This document shows positions 1 through 8,610 of a stretch of 14,742 nucleotides of DNA, piece after piece. Numbering within the stretch: the stretch's first letter is position 1; every line of letters starts with the position of its first letter. Below the pieces are notes generated by a model. The model saw nothing but the letters and a program-made list of their open reading frames with translations, did no database searches and had not been told where the DNA came from. Origin of the DNA: Planctomycetota bacterium (GTDB taxonomy: Bacteria > Planctomycetota > Planctomycetia > Pirellulales > Pirellulaceae); assembly GCA_019347795.1 (NCBI GenBank), contig JAHWKS010000028.1, forward strand, positions 1-14,742, given 5' to 3'. The position numbers and the translations under genes are program-made.

Positions 1-1236
1 TGGGAGCTGCGGCCGGTCTGGCCGTCGTCGGTGCGAAATTACCTTACGCAGCCGCAGGCGAACGGCCTCACAGGCTATGAGCTCGCGGAGCAGGTGATGC
101 GGCGGCAGCTCACGCTCGGTCCCTTTCAGGAGACGGTGCGTCAGCATCTCAATGGACAAATCGGACCCGACTTCGAAGCGACGGATCTGCCGCGCGCGGT
201 GCACCAGCCGAATATTCAACCCGACGGCACGTTGGAGAACGTGGTGCAACGCTCCACCGGCAACTTCTCGACGGCTGATCTGCTGTTGGACTCGCTGGGG
301 TTTTCCACGGCGGCCGGTCGCCACAACCTCAAGGTGAACCTGCACCACCTGGTGAAGCGGATCGAAACGTCGGCCGGCTCGGCGACGGCGGTGGTCTGCG
401 AAGACTTAGTCGGCAGACTCGAGCGGAGATATCATGCGGCGAATATCGTGCTTGCCTGCGGATCGCTGGAAAGCCCAAAGCTGGCCCTCATCAGCAATCT
501 GGACGACCCCAACGGCAAGATCGGTCGGGGGCTGACCGACCATCCTGCGTATTTCTATCAGACGCACCACGCCTTACCCGACAGCGGGCCTTTGGGTTGG
601 ATCGGCGACCGCGGGGGCCATGCGAAGCTAATGATTCGCCACAAGCAGGCCACCGCCGCCGCGCATGCTTATCACATCGAGCTGCTGATCAACGCCCGGT
701 TTTGGGATACACGGCATGCCGACAACGAGCTTTGGAATCTGGTTGCCGACAATAATGAGCCGTCCAAAGTAGAAATCAAATTCATCTTCGACAGTCCGCT
801 GAACGATTGCAATCGAATTGTCTCCAAGGGGCTGGGACAAAAACCCGACGTCTACGTTGCCGCGAACCTGACCGCCGACGGCTACAAGGCCGAGATGGTC
901 GCAGTGCGAAACCAGGTTTTGACCGCCTTGGGAATTCCGGCGAACGACCTGAGCGATCAGTGGAATGATTGGGAGTGGAGTCAGGGGATCTACGGCAGCG
1001 TCCACCATGCCGGCGGAACGCTGCGGATGAGCGACAACGGCAGCGGCGTCGTGGACGAGAACCTGAAGCTCCTCGCGTACGACAACTTGTACTGCTGTGA
1101 CGTCTCGGTCTTTCCGTCGATTCCCGCGGCGAACCCGTCGTTGACTTTGGCCGCCTTGGCGTTGCGGCTTGCGGATACGCTTGCAGGGCAATCGATGACA
1201 AGCAAACCTGCCGCAACGCCTGCGGCGACCGCGTAA
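1..1236 (+). CDS. GMC family FAD-dependent oxidoreductase, C-terminal part (5' truncated)
   Basis: The frame is open from base 1, so the gene starts upstream; the GTG at 31 is internal. 411 residues are visible. GMC enzymes oxidise alcohols, sugars or related substrates with FAD. The N-terminal dinucleotide-binding G-x-G-x-x-G motif is outside the window. What is visible fits the family: a stretch ending in NIVLACGSLESPKLAL (about residues 148-163 of the fragment), typical of the end of the FAD-binding part, and a GMC C-terminal domain with HHAGGTLRM (His335/His336) and FPSIPAANPSLT (Asn378). These hold the usual catalytic His and His/Asn pair. The tail after ADTLAG is low-complexity Ala/Thr/Pro. 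The stop lies 20 bp before the likely start of the GH13 gene, so the two are probably co-transcribed. The substrate cannot be told from the fragment. The family call is firm. Confidence 0.93.
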   Translation, partial: WELRPVWPSSVRNYLTQPQANGLTGYELAEQVMRRQLTLGPFQETVRQHLNGQIGPDFEATDLPRAVHQPNIQPDGTLENVVQRSTGNFSTADLLLDSLGFSTAAGRHNLKVNLHHLVKRIETSAGSATAVVCEDLVGRLERRYHAANIVLACGSLESPKLALISNLDDPNGKIGRGLTDHPAYFYQTHHALPDSGPLGWIGDRGGHAKLMIRHKQATAAAHAYHIELLINARFWDTRHADNELWNLVADNNEPSKVEIKFIFDSPLNDCNRIVSKGLGQKPDVYVAANLTADGYKAEMVAVRNQVLTALGIPANDLSDQWNDWEWSQGIYGSVHHAGGTLRMSDNGSGVVDENLKLLAYDNLYCCDVSVFPSIPAANPSLTLAALALRLADTLAGQSMTSKPAATPAATA

Positions 1237-1256
1237 ACGAGTTGAGCGGCGAATCC

Positions 1257-3086
1257 ATGGCTGTTCCCTCCGTGCGACCGGGGATCGGCGCGGCGGCGTT
1301 TCCCGGCGGCGTTACCTTTCGCGTCTGGGCGCCGTTCGCGCCCTGGGTCCGCGTCGCCGGCTCATTTAACCAATGGAGCGCCACGGCCAATGACCTCGCC
1401 TCCGAAGGGAACGGGTACTGGTCGGCGGACATAGCGAAGGCGGCCGTGGGCGATCATTACCGATTTGTGGTCGGCAGCATGACGCGCTGGCGCGCCGATC
1501 CCCGCGCGCGGGCGGTGACGCGCTCCGACGGAGACGCCGTCGTCGCCGCCGACAACTATCGCTGGCGGGTGAACGACTTCACCATGCCTCCGTGGAACGA
1601 ACTGGTGATCTACGAACTGCACCTGGGTTCCTTCCTCGGAAGGCGGGCCACCCTGGCCTCGATGTTGACCGTCGCCTCGCGCGGCATGGGCCACCTGCAA
1701 AACCTGGGCGTGAACGCCATCGAAATCATGCCCGCTCAGGAGTTCCCCGGCGACGACTCCTGGGGATACAACCCGACGCACCTGTTCGCCGTAGAAACCG
1801 CCTATGGCGGTCCCGACGCGCTCAAGCAGTTTGTGGACGACGCCCACGCCCACGGCATCGCGGTCATTCTCGACGTAGTCTACAACCACCTCGGCCCCAA
1901 TGACCTCATACACTCCGTCTGGCAATTCGACGGTTGGTGGGAAGGCGACGACATGGGAGGCGTCTACTTCTACAACGACTGGCGAGCCTGGACGCCGTGG
2001 GGCCACAAGAATCGGCCGGATTACGGTCGGCCGGAAGTCCGGCAGTTCCTGCACGACAACGTGCTGATGTGGCTGGAGGAGTACCGCATCGACGGCCTCC
2101 GCTTCGACATGACTGTTTACATCCGCAACGTTTATGGCGCCGACGGCGTACCTCCCGAAGATCCGACGAACCTGGGCGGGTGGGGGTGGAGCCTGCTCCG
2201 CTGGATCAACGATGAGGTCGACGCCCGACAACCGTGGAAGGTGATGATCGCCGAAGACATGCGGCAGAACGCGGCCGTCACCGCGCCCACTTCGCAGGGC
2301 GGGGCGGGGTTCGACGGGCAGTGGGACGATCAATTCCACCATACGCTCCGCCGTGCGATTGTCGTGCCGGGCGATGAGGAGCGCGACGTCTGGTCCATTA
2401 AAAGCTCGATCGACAGACGATACAGTCCCGACGCTTTTCGCCGGGTGATCTACACCGAGAGCCATGACGAGGTCGGGGAAATCATTCCCAACCCGCTGGG
2501 AAAACAGCGCGTTCCCGAGCACATCCAACCCGGGCAAGCGGACGGCTGGTACGCCCAGAAGCGATCGACGCTCGGCGCCGCTGTCGTCTTTACCAGCCCG
2601 GGAATTCCCATGATCTTTCAGGGACAGGAGATGTTGGAGTGGATCCAGTTCACCGGTAAAGGCTCCATGGATTGGGACAAGCTAAGGCGGTTTCCCGGAA
2701 TCGTGCGCCTCTATCGCGATCTCATCCGCCTGCGGCGCAACTGGTTCAATAACACGCGCGGACTGCGAGGCCATCATACGAACGTCTATCACGTCAATCC
2801 GCAGGACAAGGTCCTGGCCGTCCATCGTTGGCAGGAGGGAGGCCCGGGGGACGACGTGATCGCGGTGCTCAACTTCGGCAACCGCACCTATGCCGGTTAC
2901 AGCGTTGGGTTCCCGCATCCGGGCGCCTGGCGGGTGCGGTTCAACAGCGACTGGTCCGGTTACAGCCCCGCTTTCCACAACCACGCCAGCAACGACACAG
3001 TCGCACACGGGGGCCGGCTTCACGATATGCCGTGCCACGGCGACGTGGGGATCGGCTGCTATACGGCGATCATTCTCTCGCAGTAA
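1257..3086 (+). CDS. GH13 alpha-amylase family enzyme, 1,4-alpha-glucan branching-enzyme-like
   Basis: 609 residues from the ATG at 1257; an in-frame TTG at 1242 would add five residues, and neither has a strong ribosome site. An N-terminal CBM48-like beta-sandwich (about 10-85, with FRVWAPFAPWVRVAGSFNQW) precedes the GH13 barrel. All four GH13 regions are intact: DVVYNH (206-211), GLRFD with nucleophile Asp284, MIAED with acid/base Glu333, and ESHDE with His403-Asp404. GIPMIFQGQEM follows, as in branching enzymes, and a C-terminal beta domain closes the protein. No signal peptide is seen, so it is probably cytoplasmic, acting on glycogen-like alpha-glucan. The barrel start (YELHLGSF, EIMPAQEFPG, WGYNP) also resembles malto-oligosyltrehalose trehalohydrolase, so branching, debranching or trehalohydrolase activity is not settled. 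The gene follows the GMC gene closely, and its last 17 bp overlap the opposite-strand kinase gene. Confidence 0.92.
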   Translation: MAVPSVRPGIGAAAFPGGVTFRVWAPFAPWVRVAGSFNQWSATANDLASEGNGYWSADIAKAAVGDHYRFVVGSMTRWRADPRARAVTRSDGDAVVAADNYRWRVNDFTMPPWNELVIYELHLGSFLGRRATLASMLTVASRGMGHLQNLGVNAIEIMPAQEFPGDDSWGYNPTHLFAVETAYGGPDALKQFVDDAHAHGIAVILDVVYNHLGPNDLIHSVWQFDGWWEGDDMGGVYFYNDWRAWTPWGHKNRPDYGRPEVRQFLHDNVLMWLEEYRIDGLRFDMTVYIRNVYGADGVPPEDPTNLGGWGWSLLRWINDEVDARQPWKVMIAEDMRQNAAVTAPTSQGGAGFDGQWDDQFHHTLRRAIVVPGDEERDVWSIKSSIDRRYSPDAFRRVIYTESHDEVGEIIPNPLGKQRVPEHIQPGQADGWYAQKRSTLGAAVVFTSPGIPMIFQGQEMLEWIQFTGKGSMDWDKLRRFPGIVRLYRDLIRLRRNWFNNTRGLRGHHTNVYHVNPQDKVLAVHRWQEGGPGDDVIAVLNFGNRTYAGYSVGFPHPGAWRVRFNSDWSGYSPAFHNHASNDTVAHGGRLHDMPCHGDVGIGCYTAIILSQ

Positions 3087-6000
3087 CCATGCTCCGCGCC
3101 ACGCGAAAGCCGTCGGCGCCGGTATGGTTCCCGGGGGGATTCCAGATCGCCGCGTTGGAACCCATCGCAGACGGATCGTTTAGAAACGTGCCGCCGCGCA
3201 GGGGGCGATACCCGTCATCGACAGTCTCGTCCGCCGACGGGTCTTGCGGGAGCGAGCGGCCTTGGCTGTCCACGCGGTCATGGCACCACTCCCAGACATT
3301 GCCGTGCATGTCGAACAGGCCCAGTTCGTTGGGGCGCAGCAATCCGACCGGCCGGGAGCGGACGCCCGAATTCGCCATGGACCAGCCGTAGCGATCCAGC
3401 ATCTCCACCGCCTCGCCGAAGGACCAACGCGTTGCGGCGCCGGCGCGGCAGGCGAACTCCCACTCGTCCGCCGTCGGCAAGCGATAGCCGCTCAGGCTCG
3501 AGGCGTCGGCCTTGATCTTCATTCCGGACGCGTACTCTCCTTGGTCATTCGGAGCGTAGCACCATTGGTCTTCCGGAATACCTTGCTCGCCGCTGAGCCA
3601 ATTGCAATACGCCGCGGCGTCGTACCACGAGACTTCGTTAACGGGGGAGTCGCGGCTCTGGGCGGAACGCTTGTCCCACGCATGATCGGGGCGGAAGCGG
3701 AGAAATTCCGCAACCGTGGTTTCGCAAGTCGCCAAATTGAATGGCCGCTCGACCCTCAAAGTCCGCACCTCGCCGAAATGATTCTCCGCCTCGATTTCTC
3801 CCGGCGGCACGATAACCATGGTTGGAGCAGCAGGATTGTCGGCGGTGAACTGCTCATGATCGCCTTGTATTCCCCACCGCCTGAGCAGCCATTCGGCCGC
3901 GCCGCGCACGCCGGGGTCGGAAGCATCTCGCTGCGACAACACGACCGGCGCCAACCGCTCGCGATCTTTTTCCGGCAGATCATCTCGGGTGAAGTCGCCC
4001 AGCATCAGCAACAAAGCCCGGCGCGCGGGCGCATCCGGCTCGTGCGCCGGACTGAGCTGATGAATGAGGGCTTGCGGATCTACGCCGCTTTGCGACGTTT
4101 GCTCGATCAGGTACGTGCGAAGCGTCGGCTCCGCTTCGCTTCGCAGGAGCGGCATCACTTCGTTCCACTGCCCGGCAGCCGCCAATACTGCGGCCGCCGC
4201 CGCCTTCCGGCGAGCCAAGGCGATCGATGAACTCAGTTCGCCGCCGCTCTCCTCCAAAATCGCCTTGAGCGGCGCAAAGCCGTCCGGCTCCGCAGCGGCG
4301 AATTCGGCGTACAATTCACCGAGTCTCCGGCGCCTCGCGGCGTCGCGGCTCTCGGCCACGAGATTCGCGAGCGCCGGCAACATCGCTTTGCCGACCGGCC
4401 GCAATAACTCCGTCCACTCGCGCAGCCGCATCGAGCTTTCCGTCGCAAGGCGATTGGCGACGGTCGCGCTAATCGCTTCCCATCGCGGATCGTGCGGGTC
4501 GTGCGAGGCCAGAAAACATGCCGCCCGCAGTTGCTGATCGTGGTCGGCCTCGGGGTTTTCGACGATTCGCCACATCCGCCGCGCCGCCGTCTGTGCGTGC
4601 GGCTGCAGCGAAGCGCGAATGGCCGCCACCTCCGCAGGAGTAGCTGTCAGCAGTCGGTCCGCGAGGTAATCCGCCTGGTTTGCATCGCGCGGCAGCAGGG
4701 CCAGGCTGAGATGCAGTTGCCGGCGATCGTCGCCGCGCGCCCGGGCCTCCGCGAGCCGCTGCTGGAGCGGAGCGTCAATCCATCGTCGGTAGCCCGCCAT
4801 CTCCTCCACCACGGCAGGGACCTGTGCGGTGGGAGCGTGGAGCAGCGTCTCAATCTTCGCCTGCGACTGAAGACGTCCCCAGATTTCCCAGCCGCCGCCC
4901 GCAAGCAGCAACAGGCACGCTGCCACAATCGCGCTGCGGACCGCGAAATACCGGCCGGCGCGGCCCATCATCCGCCGCTGGGTGGCCCTCCAGTTTTTGC
5001 GAGAGGTCAGCGCGCAAAACTGGAGGTACTCCCACGCCGACGGCAAGTAGCGGTTCTCGGGCCGGGAGCTCCACAGCGTTGCCCGGTCCGCGAGCCGCAA
5101 CTCGGCCCGACCGCGACGCGTTTCCTTTTGCTTCCGCTGCAGCCACTCGCGCAGCGGCGCCACGAGATAGTCGTGGGTGAGCTGGTAGCATCGTGCTTCC
5201 ATCTCGGCCCCCGCGGCGTCGCTGCATGGCTCGGCGAGCGCCGATTCCGTGGGCGTTATCAGCCGCACTTCACCGTCGAGGATGTGAATCAGCTCGTCAA
5301 CTTCGCGGGGCCTGTGGGAGTAGCCGGCGGCCTCGCGCAATTCCTCGGCGGACCGCACGCGCCCCTTGATGTCCGTGCCGGGCGGCGGCAGGAGCGCCCG
5401 CAGCACGGCTCGCGCCGCCTTCTGGTGAAGCCGATGCGCCGGTGGAGCGGTAGGCGCGCTGAAGGCTTCCTCCAGAAAAGCGGCGCCGACGCCTTCCGCG
5501 CCTCCCAGATCGCGCAGGCTCCCCGGAGTCCATGGCCGGTCCTTCATCATCTGGGCGAACAACGCCAGACGCACGCAGATCACCTTCTCCTCTTGGGCCA
5601 ATCCAGCCGCAGCTTCGTTCAAGAACTGGGCGTGCTCGGGCGACGTCTCCGGCGAGTCGGGCAAGGCGCCAAAAGCGCGGCCGTACGCCGCCAGCACTTT
5701 GCGGGCGTGGCGAATCGGGAACAAATCGACCGCGGCGGAATTGCTCCCTTCGACGAGAGGCGTCTCCAACTCGCGCATGAACCAGGTGGCGGCCATCCAG
5801 AAATCGTCACGCACCAACACGATGCACTGGAGGCGACCCCCCTCGCACTGCCGCAGCGCTTGCACCAGCTCGGCGTGATCGCGGTCGCGGTTGCCGTGCA
5901 GCCATTGCTCGAACTGATCGAGAACCAACAATACCTTGCGGCCCCCGGTGGACGCCTCGCCCCGCCGCATAGCGGCGAGCATATCTTTGAGGCTGAGCGC

Positions 6001-7374
6001 CTCTGGAAGATCCGAAAACCGTCGGCGCAGCGCGCCACGCAGCCGCAGCTCGGTATCGTCGGCCGCGACCTCGATGTAAATCGTCGCCACGCGGTCGCTC
6101 AGGCGAGGCAGCAAGCCGGCTCGGACCAGCGATGACTTGCCGCAGCCGGACGGGCCGTAGATCACTCCCACCTTGAACGTTTTGTCGCCGTCGCTTTCCT
6201 CGATCCGCAACTTCCAGAACCGAACGCTTTCCGGCAGTCCCCAGCGATCCCGCGGACCGGGCAGCAGTTGCAGGAAGAAGTCGGCGTCGTGCTCGTCGAA
6301 GCTTCGCAGCCCCTTGGGCACGATGCTGATCGCCCGGCCGCTGGAATCGCCACGCGAGGAGCCGACCTCGTCTGCGGGCGCCGCGGCGTGCGAAGTCGCC
6401 CCATGCGGCGCAGCAGACCCTTCATAGCGGACGGTCGCGTACTGCGAAGGCTCCTCCAGAAAACTGCGCAAATCCTCGGCCATATCCAGCGCCGTCGGAT
6501 AGCGATCGCTGGCGCGCCTCGCGAGCGCCTTCAGGCAAATCCGCTCTAATTCCCGGGGAACGGCGTCGTCGATCTGTCGGGGGGGCTTGACGTCCCGCGT
6601 CGCGATCTGCGCCAGCAACTCCGACTTGTCCGCGGCCGTGAAAGTCCGGCGGCCGACGAGCAACCGGTAAAGCACAACGCCCAGGCTGTATACGTCGCTC
6701 CGCCCATCCACGCGGTGCCCTTCGCCGCTCGCCTGCTCCGGGCTCATATAGGCCGGCGTCCCCACCCAGCGCGTCTCTTTCCCGATGTCCGCTTCCTTGA
6801 GCGCCAGTCCGAAATCGACGACATGCGCTCGTCCCGCGTCGTCCAGAAGAATGTTGCCGGGCTTGATGTCGCGATGCACCACGCCGCGTTTGTGGGCGTA
6901 GTGCAGCGCATCGGCGACGGCGGCGGTCCACTCGGCCGCCTCCCGCCAGGTCGGCCGCAAGCTCTTCATTCGCTCCAGGAGCGTCTTTCCCGCCACATAT
7001 TTGGAGACGATGTAACAGGGGTGCTCGTCCGTGCCCCCCACGTCATACACCGGCACGATGTGCGGATGATCAAGATTGGCTACGGTGCGGGCCTCAGCCA
7101 GATACGCCTCGGCGTCCTCCGGCCGCGTCACCAGCCGGGCGTGTGGAACCTTCACGGTTACGGAGCGCTTCAGCCGTTCGTCGTGGGCCAGATAAACGAG
7201 GCCAAAGCCGCCCTTGCCCAGAAGTTTCTCAATGCGGTAGCGGCCGATGTGACGGGGCTGCGACGATCGCTCCGTGTTCTTGGACGCAGGATCCACGTTC
7301 AGCGTCGACTCATCACGTTCGCCGCTGGCGCTCTCGGCGGTTTGATGTTGATCGCTCGGCGCCGTGTGGTCCAT
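3070..7374 (-). CDS. Ser/Thr protein kinase / nSTAND NTPase / transmembrane / FGE-like (SUMF1-type) fusion protein
   Basis: 1434 residues from the ATG at 7374, chosen for its GAGGG site five bases upstream; the ATG at 7398 lacks one. The frame stays open to 7758, but that part overlaps xerD and has shadow composition. Domains in order: a Hanks-type kinase (about 45-305) with GKGGFG loop (53-58), Lys75, HRDIKPGN (Asp169), DFG (Asp187) and GTPAYMSPE, all intact; then a GLRSFDEHDADFF entry motif (355), P-loop GPSGCGKSS (407-415), Walker B-like VLDQFEQWL (Asp486) and QLTHDYLVAPLREWL (731-745), typical of nSTAND1 NTPases; a probable transmembrane helix (about 814-829); helical-repeat-like sequence (about 842-1167); and an FGE/SUMF1 fold (about 1183-1428, with SPVNEVSWYDAAAYCNWLS, GYRLPTADEWEFACRAG, GNVWEWC and RGGTF). 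The cysteine pair of active FGE is absent. It probably senses a signal, using ATP-driven switching and phosphorylation; ligand and targets are unknown. Confidence 0.93.
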   Translation of the reverse strand: MDHTAPSDQHQTAESASGERDESTLNVDPASKNTERSSQPRHIGRYRIEKLLGKGGFGLVYLAHDERLKRSVTVKVPHARLVTRPEDAEAYLAEARTVANLDHPHIVPVYDVGGTDEHPCYIVSKYVAGKTLLERMKSLRPTWREAAEWTAAVADALHYAHKRGVVHRDIKPGNILLDDAGRAHVVDFGLALKEADIGKETRWVGTPAYMSPEQASGEGHRVDGRSDVYSLGVVLYRLLVGRRTFTAADKSELLAQIATRDVKPPRQIDDAVPRELERICLKALARRASDRYPTALDMAEDLRSFLEEPSQYATVRYEGSAAPHGATSHAAAPADEVGSSRGDSSGRAISIVPKGLRSFDEHDADFFLQLLPGPRDRWGLPESVRFWKLRIEESDGDKTFKVGVIYGPSGCGKSSLVRAGLLPRLSDRVATIYIEVAADDTELRLRGALRRRFSDLPEALSLKDMLAAMRRGEASTGGRKVLLVLDQFEQWLHGNRDRDHAELVQALRQCEGGRLQCIVLVRDDFWMAATWFMRELETPLVEGSNSAAVDLFPIRHARKVLAAYGRAFGALPDSPETSPEHAQFLNEAAAGLAQEEKVICVRLALFAQMMKDRPWTPGSLRDLGGAEGVGAAFLEEAFSAPTAPPAHRLHQKAARAVLRALLPPPGTDIKGRVRSAEELREAAGYSHRPREVDELIHILDGEVRLITPTESALAEPCSDAAGAEMEARCYQLTHDYLVAPLREWLQRKQKETRRGRAELRLADRATLWSSRPENRYLPSAWEYLQFCALTSRKNWRATQRRMMGRAGRYFAVRSAIVAACLLLLAGGGWEIWGRLQSQAKIETLLHAPTAQVPAVVEEMAGYRRWIDAPLQQRLAEARARGDDRRQLHLSLALLPRDANQADYLADRLLTATPAEVAAIRASLQPHAQTAARRMWRIVENPEADHDQQLRAACFLASHDPHDPRWEAISATVANRLATESSMRLREWTELLRPVGKAMLPALANLVAESRDAARRRRLGELYAEFAAAEPDGFAPLKAILEESGGELSSSIALARRKAAAAAVLAAAGQWNEVMPLLRSEAEPTLRTYLIEQTSQSGVDPQALIHQLSPAHEPDAPARRALLLMLGDFTRDDLPEKDRERLAPVVLSQRDASDPGVRGAAEWLLRRWGIQGDHEQFTADNPAAPTMVIVPPGEIEAENHFGEVRTLRVERPFNLATCETTVAEFLRFRPDHAWDKRSAQSRDSPVNEVSWYDAAAYCNWLSGEQGIPEDQWCYAPNDQGEYASGMKIKADASSLSGYRLPTADEWEFACRAGAATRWSFGEAVEMLDRYGWSMANSGVRSRPVGLLRPNELGLFDMHGNVWEWCHDRVDSQGRSLPQDPSADETVDDGYRPLRGGTFLNDPSAMGSNAAIWNPPGNHTGADGFRVARSMVTARE

Positions 7375-7484
7375 GCCAGCCCTCGCATGGGGCTTCATCA
7401 GTGTGCGCGCGGAAGAATCGCCACGGATGATTCTAGCCCACGGCCGTTCGCAACGCATCGGGCGTCGCGGCCGGAGCGACGGAC

Positions 7485-8423
7485 TCAAGCCCGCGGGTGA
7501 AACTGGCGGTGGATACGCTTCAGGCGCGTCGAATCGACGTGGGTGTAGATTTGAGTCGTGGCGATGCTGGCGTGGCCGAGCATCTCTTGGACTCGGCGAA
7601 GGTCGGCGCCGCCGGCCAACAGGTGCGTGGCGAAGCTGTGGCGGAGCGTGTGCGGGCCGATCTCCGGCGGCGCGCCGACCCGCGCCGCGTACTTTTTGAC
7701 CATCTCCCAGATCGCCTCGCGGCGGAGAAGCGCTCCGCGGCGGGAAAGGATCAGCCACTCCGGCGCCAAGCCGGCCCGCGCCGCCAATCGAGGCCGCTCT
7801 TCGTCGAGGTATCGCCCGACCCAGCGGGCCGCCGTCTTGCCCAGCGGGACGAGCCGCTGCTTGTCTCCCTTGCCGTGACAGAGGCAGTATCCCTCATCGA
7901 GGTGCACGTCGGGCAGACGGAGCGACGACAGCTCGGAGGCCCGACATCCGGTGGCGTACAACAGCTCCAGCACCGCCCGATCTCGCAGCCAATAGGAGTC
8001 GCTCTTGCGGGGCGCCGCGAGGAACCGCTCCACCATCTGCGGCGAGAGGACGTGCGGCACGCGCTGCCACAGCTTCTGGCTGCTGAGCAGCTCCGCCTGG
8101 CTGTCCTGCAACACTCCTTCAAGCTGCAGATAGCGAAAGAACACCTTCAGCGACGCCAGCCGCCGCGCGATGCTGGCCGGCGCCAGGCCCTGGTCGTGCA
8201 GCCAGCCGACGTAATCGGAGAGGTCGGCGATCGTCAGCTTTTGAATCGATCGCCCGGCGAGCCACTCGCGAAAGTGGGCCTGGTCGCGGTGGTACGCCTT
8301 AAGGGTGTTCTCGGACATCCGGCATTCGCTGCGCAGGTAGTCCTCGAACGCGGCGCTCCACCGCACGGGGGCGTCGCCGGTCGTCTTCGGCGAAGGGGGG
8401 ACGAGCTTGGGCTTGAGAGGCAT
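7485..8423 (-). CDS. xerD: Tyrosine recombinase XerD
   Basis: 312 residues from the ATG at 8423, a usual XerC/D length. The frame continues to 8582, but that part runs through a palindromic repeat and is not protein-like; no clear ribosome site marks the start. The N-terminal SAM-like core-binding domain (about 20-105) is followed by the catalytic domain with all expected residues: Arg161 (ATGCRASEL), Lys185 (GKGDKQRLVPL), His258 and Arg261 (HTLRHSFATHLL), His284 (LGHAS) and nucleophile Tyr293 (TTQIYTHV). The end, STRLKRIHRQFHPRA, resembles XerD more than XerC. XerD works with XerC at dif to resolve chromosome dimers; a stand-alone integrase is less likely because the protein is short and housekeeping-like. 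No dif-like site is seen nearby. The kinase gene starts 110 bp downstream on the same strand, so they may share a transcript. Confidence 0.93.
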   Translation of the reverse strand: MPLKPKLVPPSPKTTGDAPVRWSAAFEDYLRSECRMSENTLKAYHRDQAHFREWLAGRSIQKLTIADLSDYVGWLHDQGLAPASIARRLASLKVFFRYLQLEGVLQDSQAELLSSQKLWQRVPHVLSPQMVERFLAAPRKSDSYWLRDRAVLELLYATGCRASELSSLRLPDVHLDEGYCLCHGKGDKQRLVPLGKTAARWVGRYLDEERPRLAARAGLAPEWLILSRRGALLRREAIWEMVKKYAARVGAPPEIGPHTLRHSFATHLLAGGADLRRVQEMLGHASIATTQIYTHVDSTRLKRIHRQFHPRA

Positions 8424-8449
8424 CGCATTGAGGAGACTCGAGCGGGAAG

Positions 8450-8521
8450 GGGTCGGGGAGGTTTTTCGGTCACACGTCTTGCCGCGTCGTAGGATCGATG
8501 GCCGAAAAACATCCCCGACCC
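8450..8521. repeat. 72-bp palindromic repeat unit, copy 1
   Basis: The arms at 8450-8469 (GGGTCGGGGAGGTTTTTCGG) and 8502-8521 (CCGAAAAACATCCCCGACCC) pair over 20 bp with one mismatch around a 32-base middle. The middle contains TTGCCGCGTCGTAGG (8479-8493), the reverse complement of the loop of copy 2. Read on the minus strand, the whole unit matches copy 2 at about 60 of 72 positions without gaps (hand alignment). It starts 27 bp upstream of the xerD ATG. It is probably a REP/MITE-like non-autonomous element. It is not well placed as a terminator, because both flanking genes point away from it. Confidence 0.85.
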
Positions 8522-8610
8522 GTCGTGCAGCATCGGCCGGCTTGCCGTGTCGCCTCAATCTCTTGCCGAGGATTCGCTCCATCCGGCTTAACCGGGATTG
8601 CGGCCGGAAG

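Noticed and set aside
1362..2537. 391-codon minus-strand open frame inside the GH13 gene
   Set aside because: Shadow frame; the plus strand carries all four GH13 regions.
3070..3850. FGE-like domain as the maturase of the nearby sulfatases
   Set aside because: The cysteine pair needed for formylglycine formation is missing.
3244..6135. Two long plus-strand open frames (3244-4230 and 4492-6135) opposite the kinase gene
   Set aside because: They have no recognisable domains and show the Arg/Ala/Pro-rich composition expected of shadows in GC-rich coding DNA; the minus-strand frame has clear domains throughout.
7430..7435. Minus-strand TAGAAT as a -10 box before the kinase gene
   Set aside because: No acceptable -35 hexamer at 16-18 bp; too weak to call.
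7375..7758. N-terminal extension of the kinase gene to 7758
   Set aside because: It overlaps the end of xerD, is rich in Arg and Pro, and lacks a ribosome site, whereas 7374 has GAGGG at good spacing.
7497..8492. 331-codon plus-strand open frame opposite xerD
   Set aside because: Shadow of xerD; it also runs into the palindromic repeat and has no domain.
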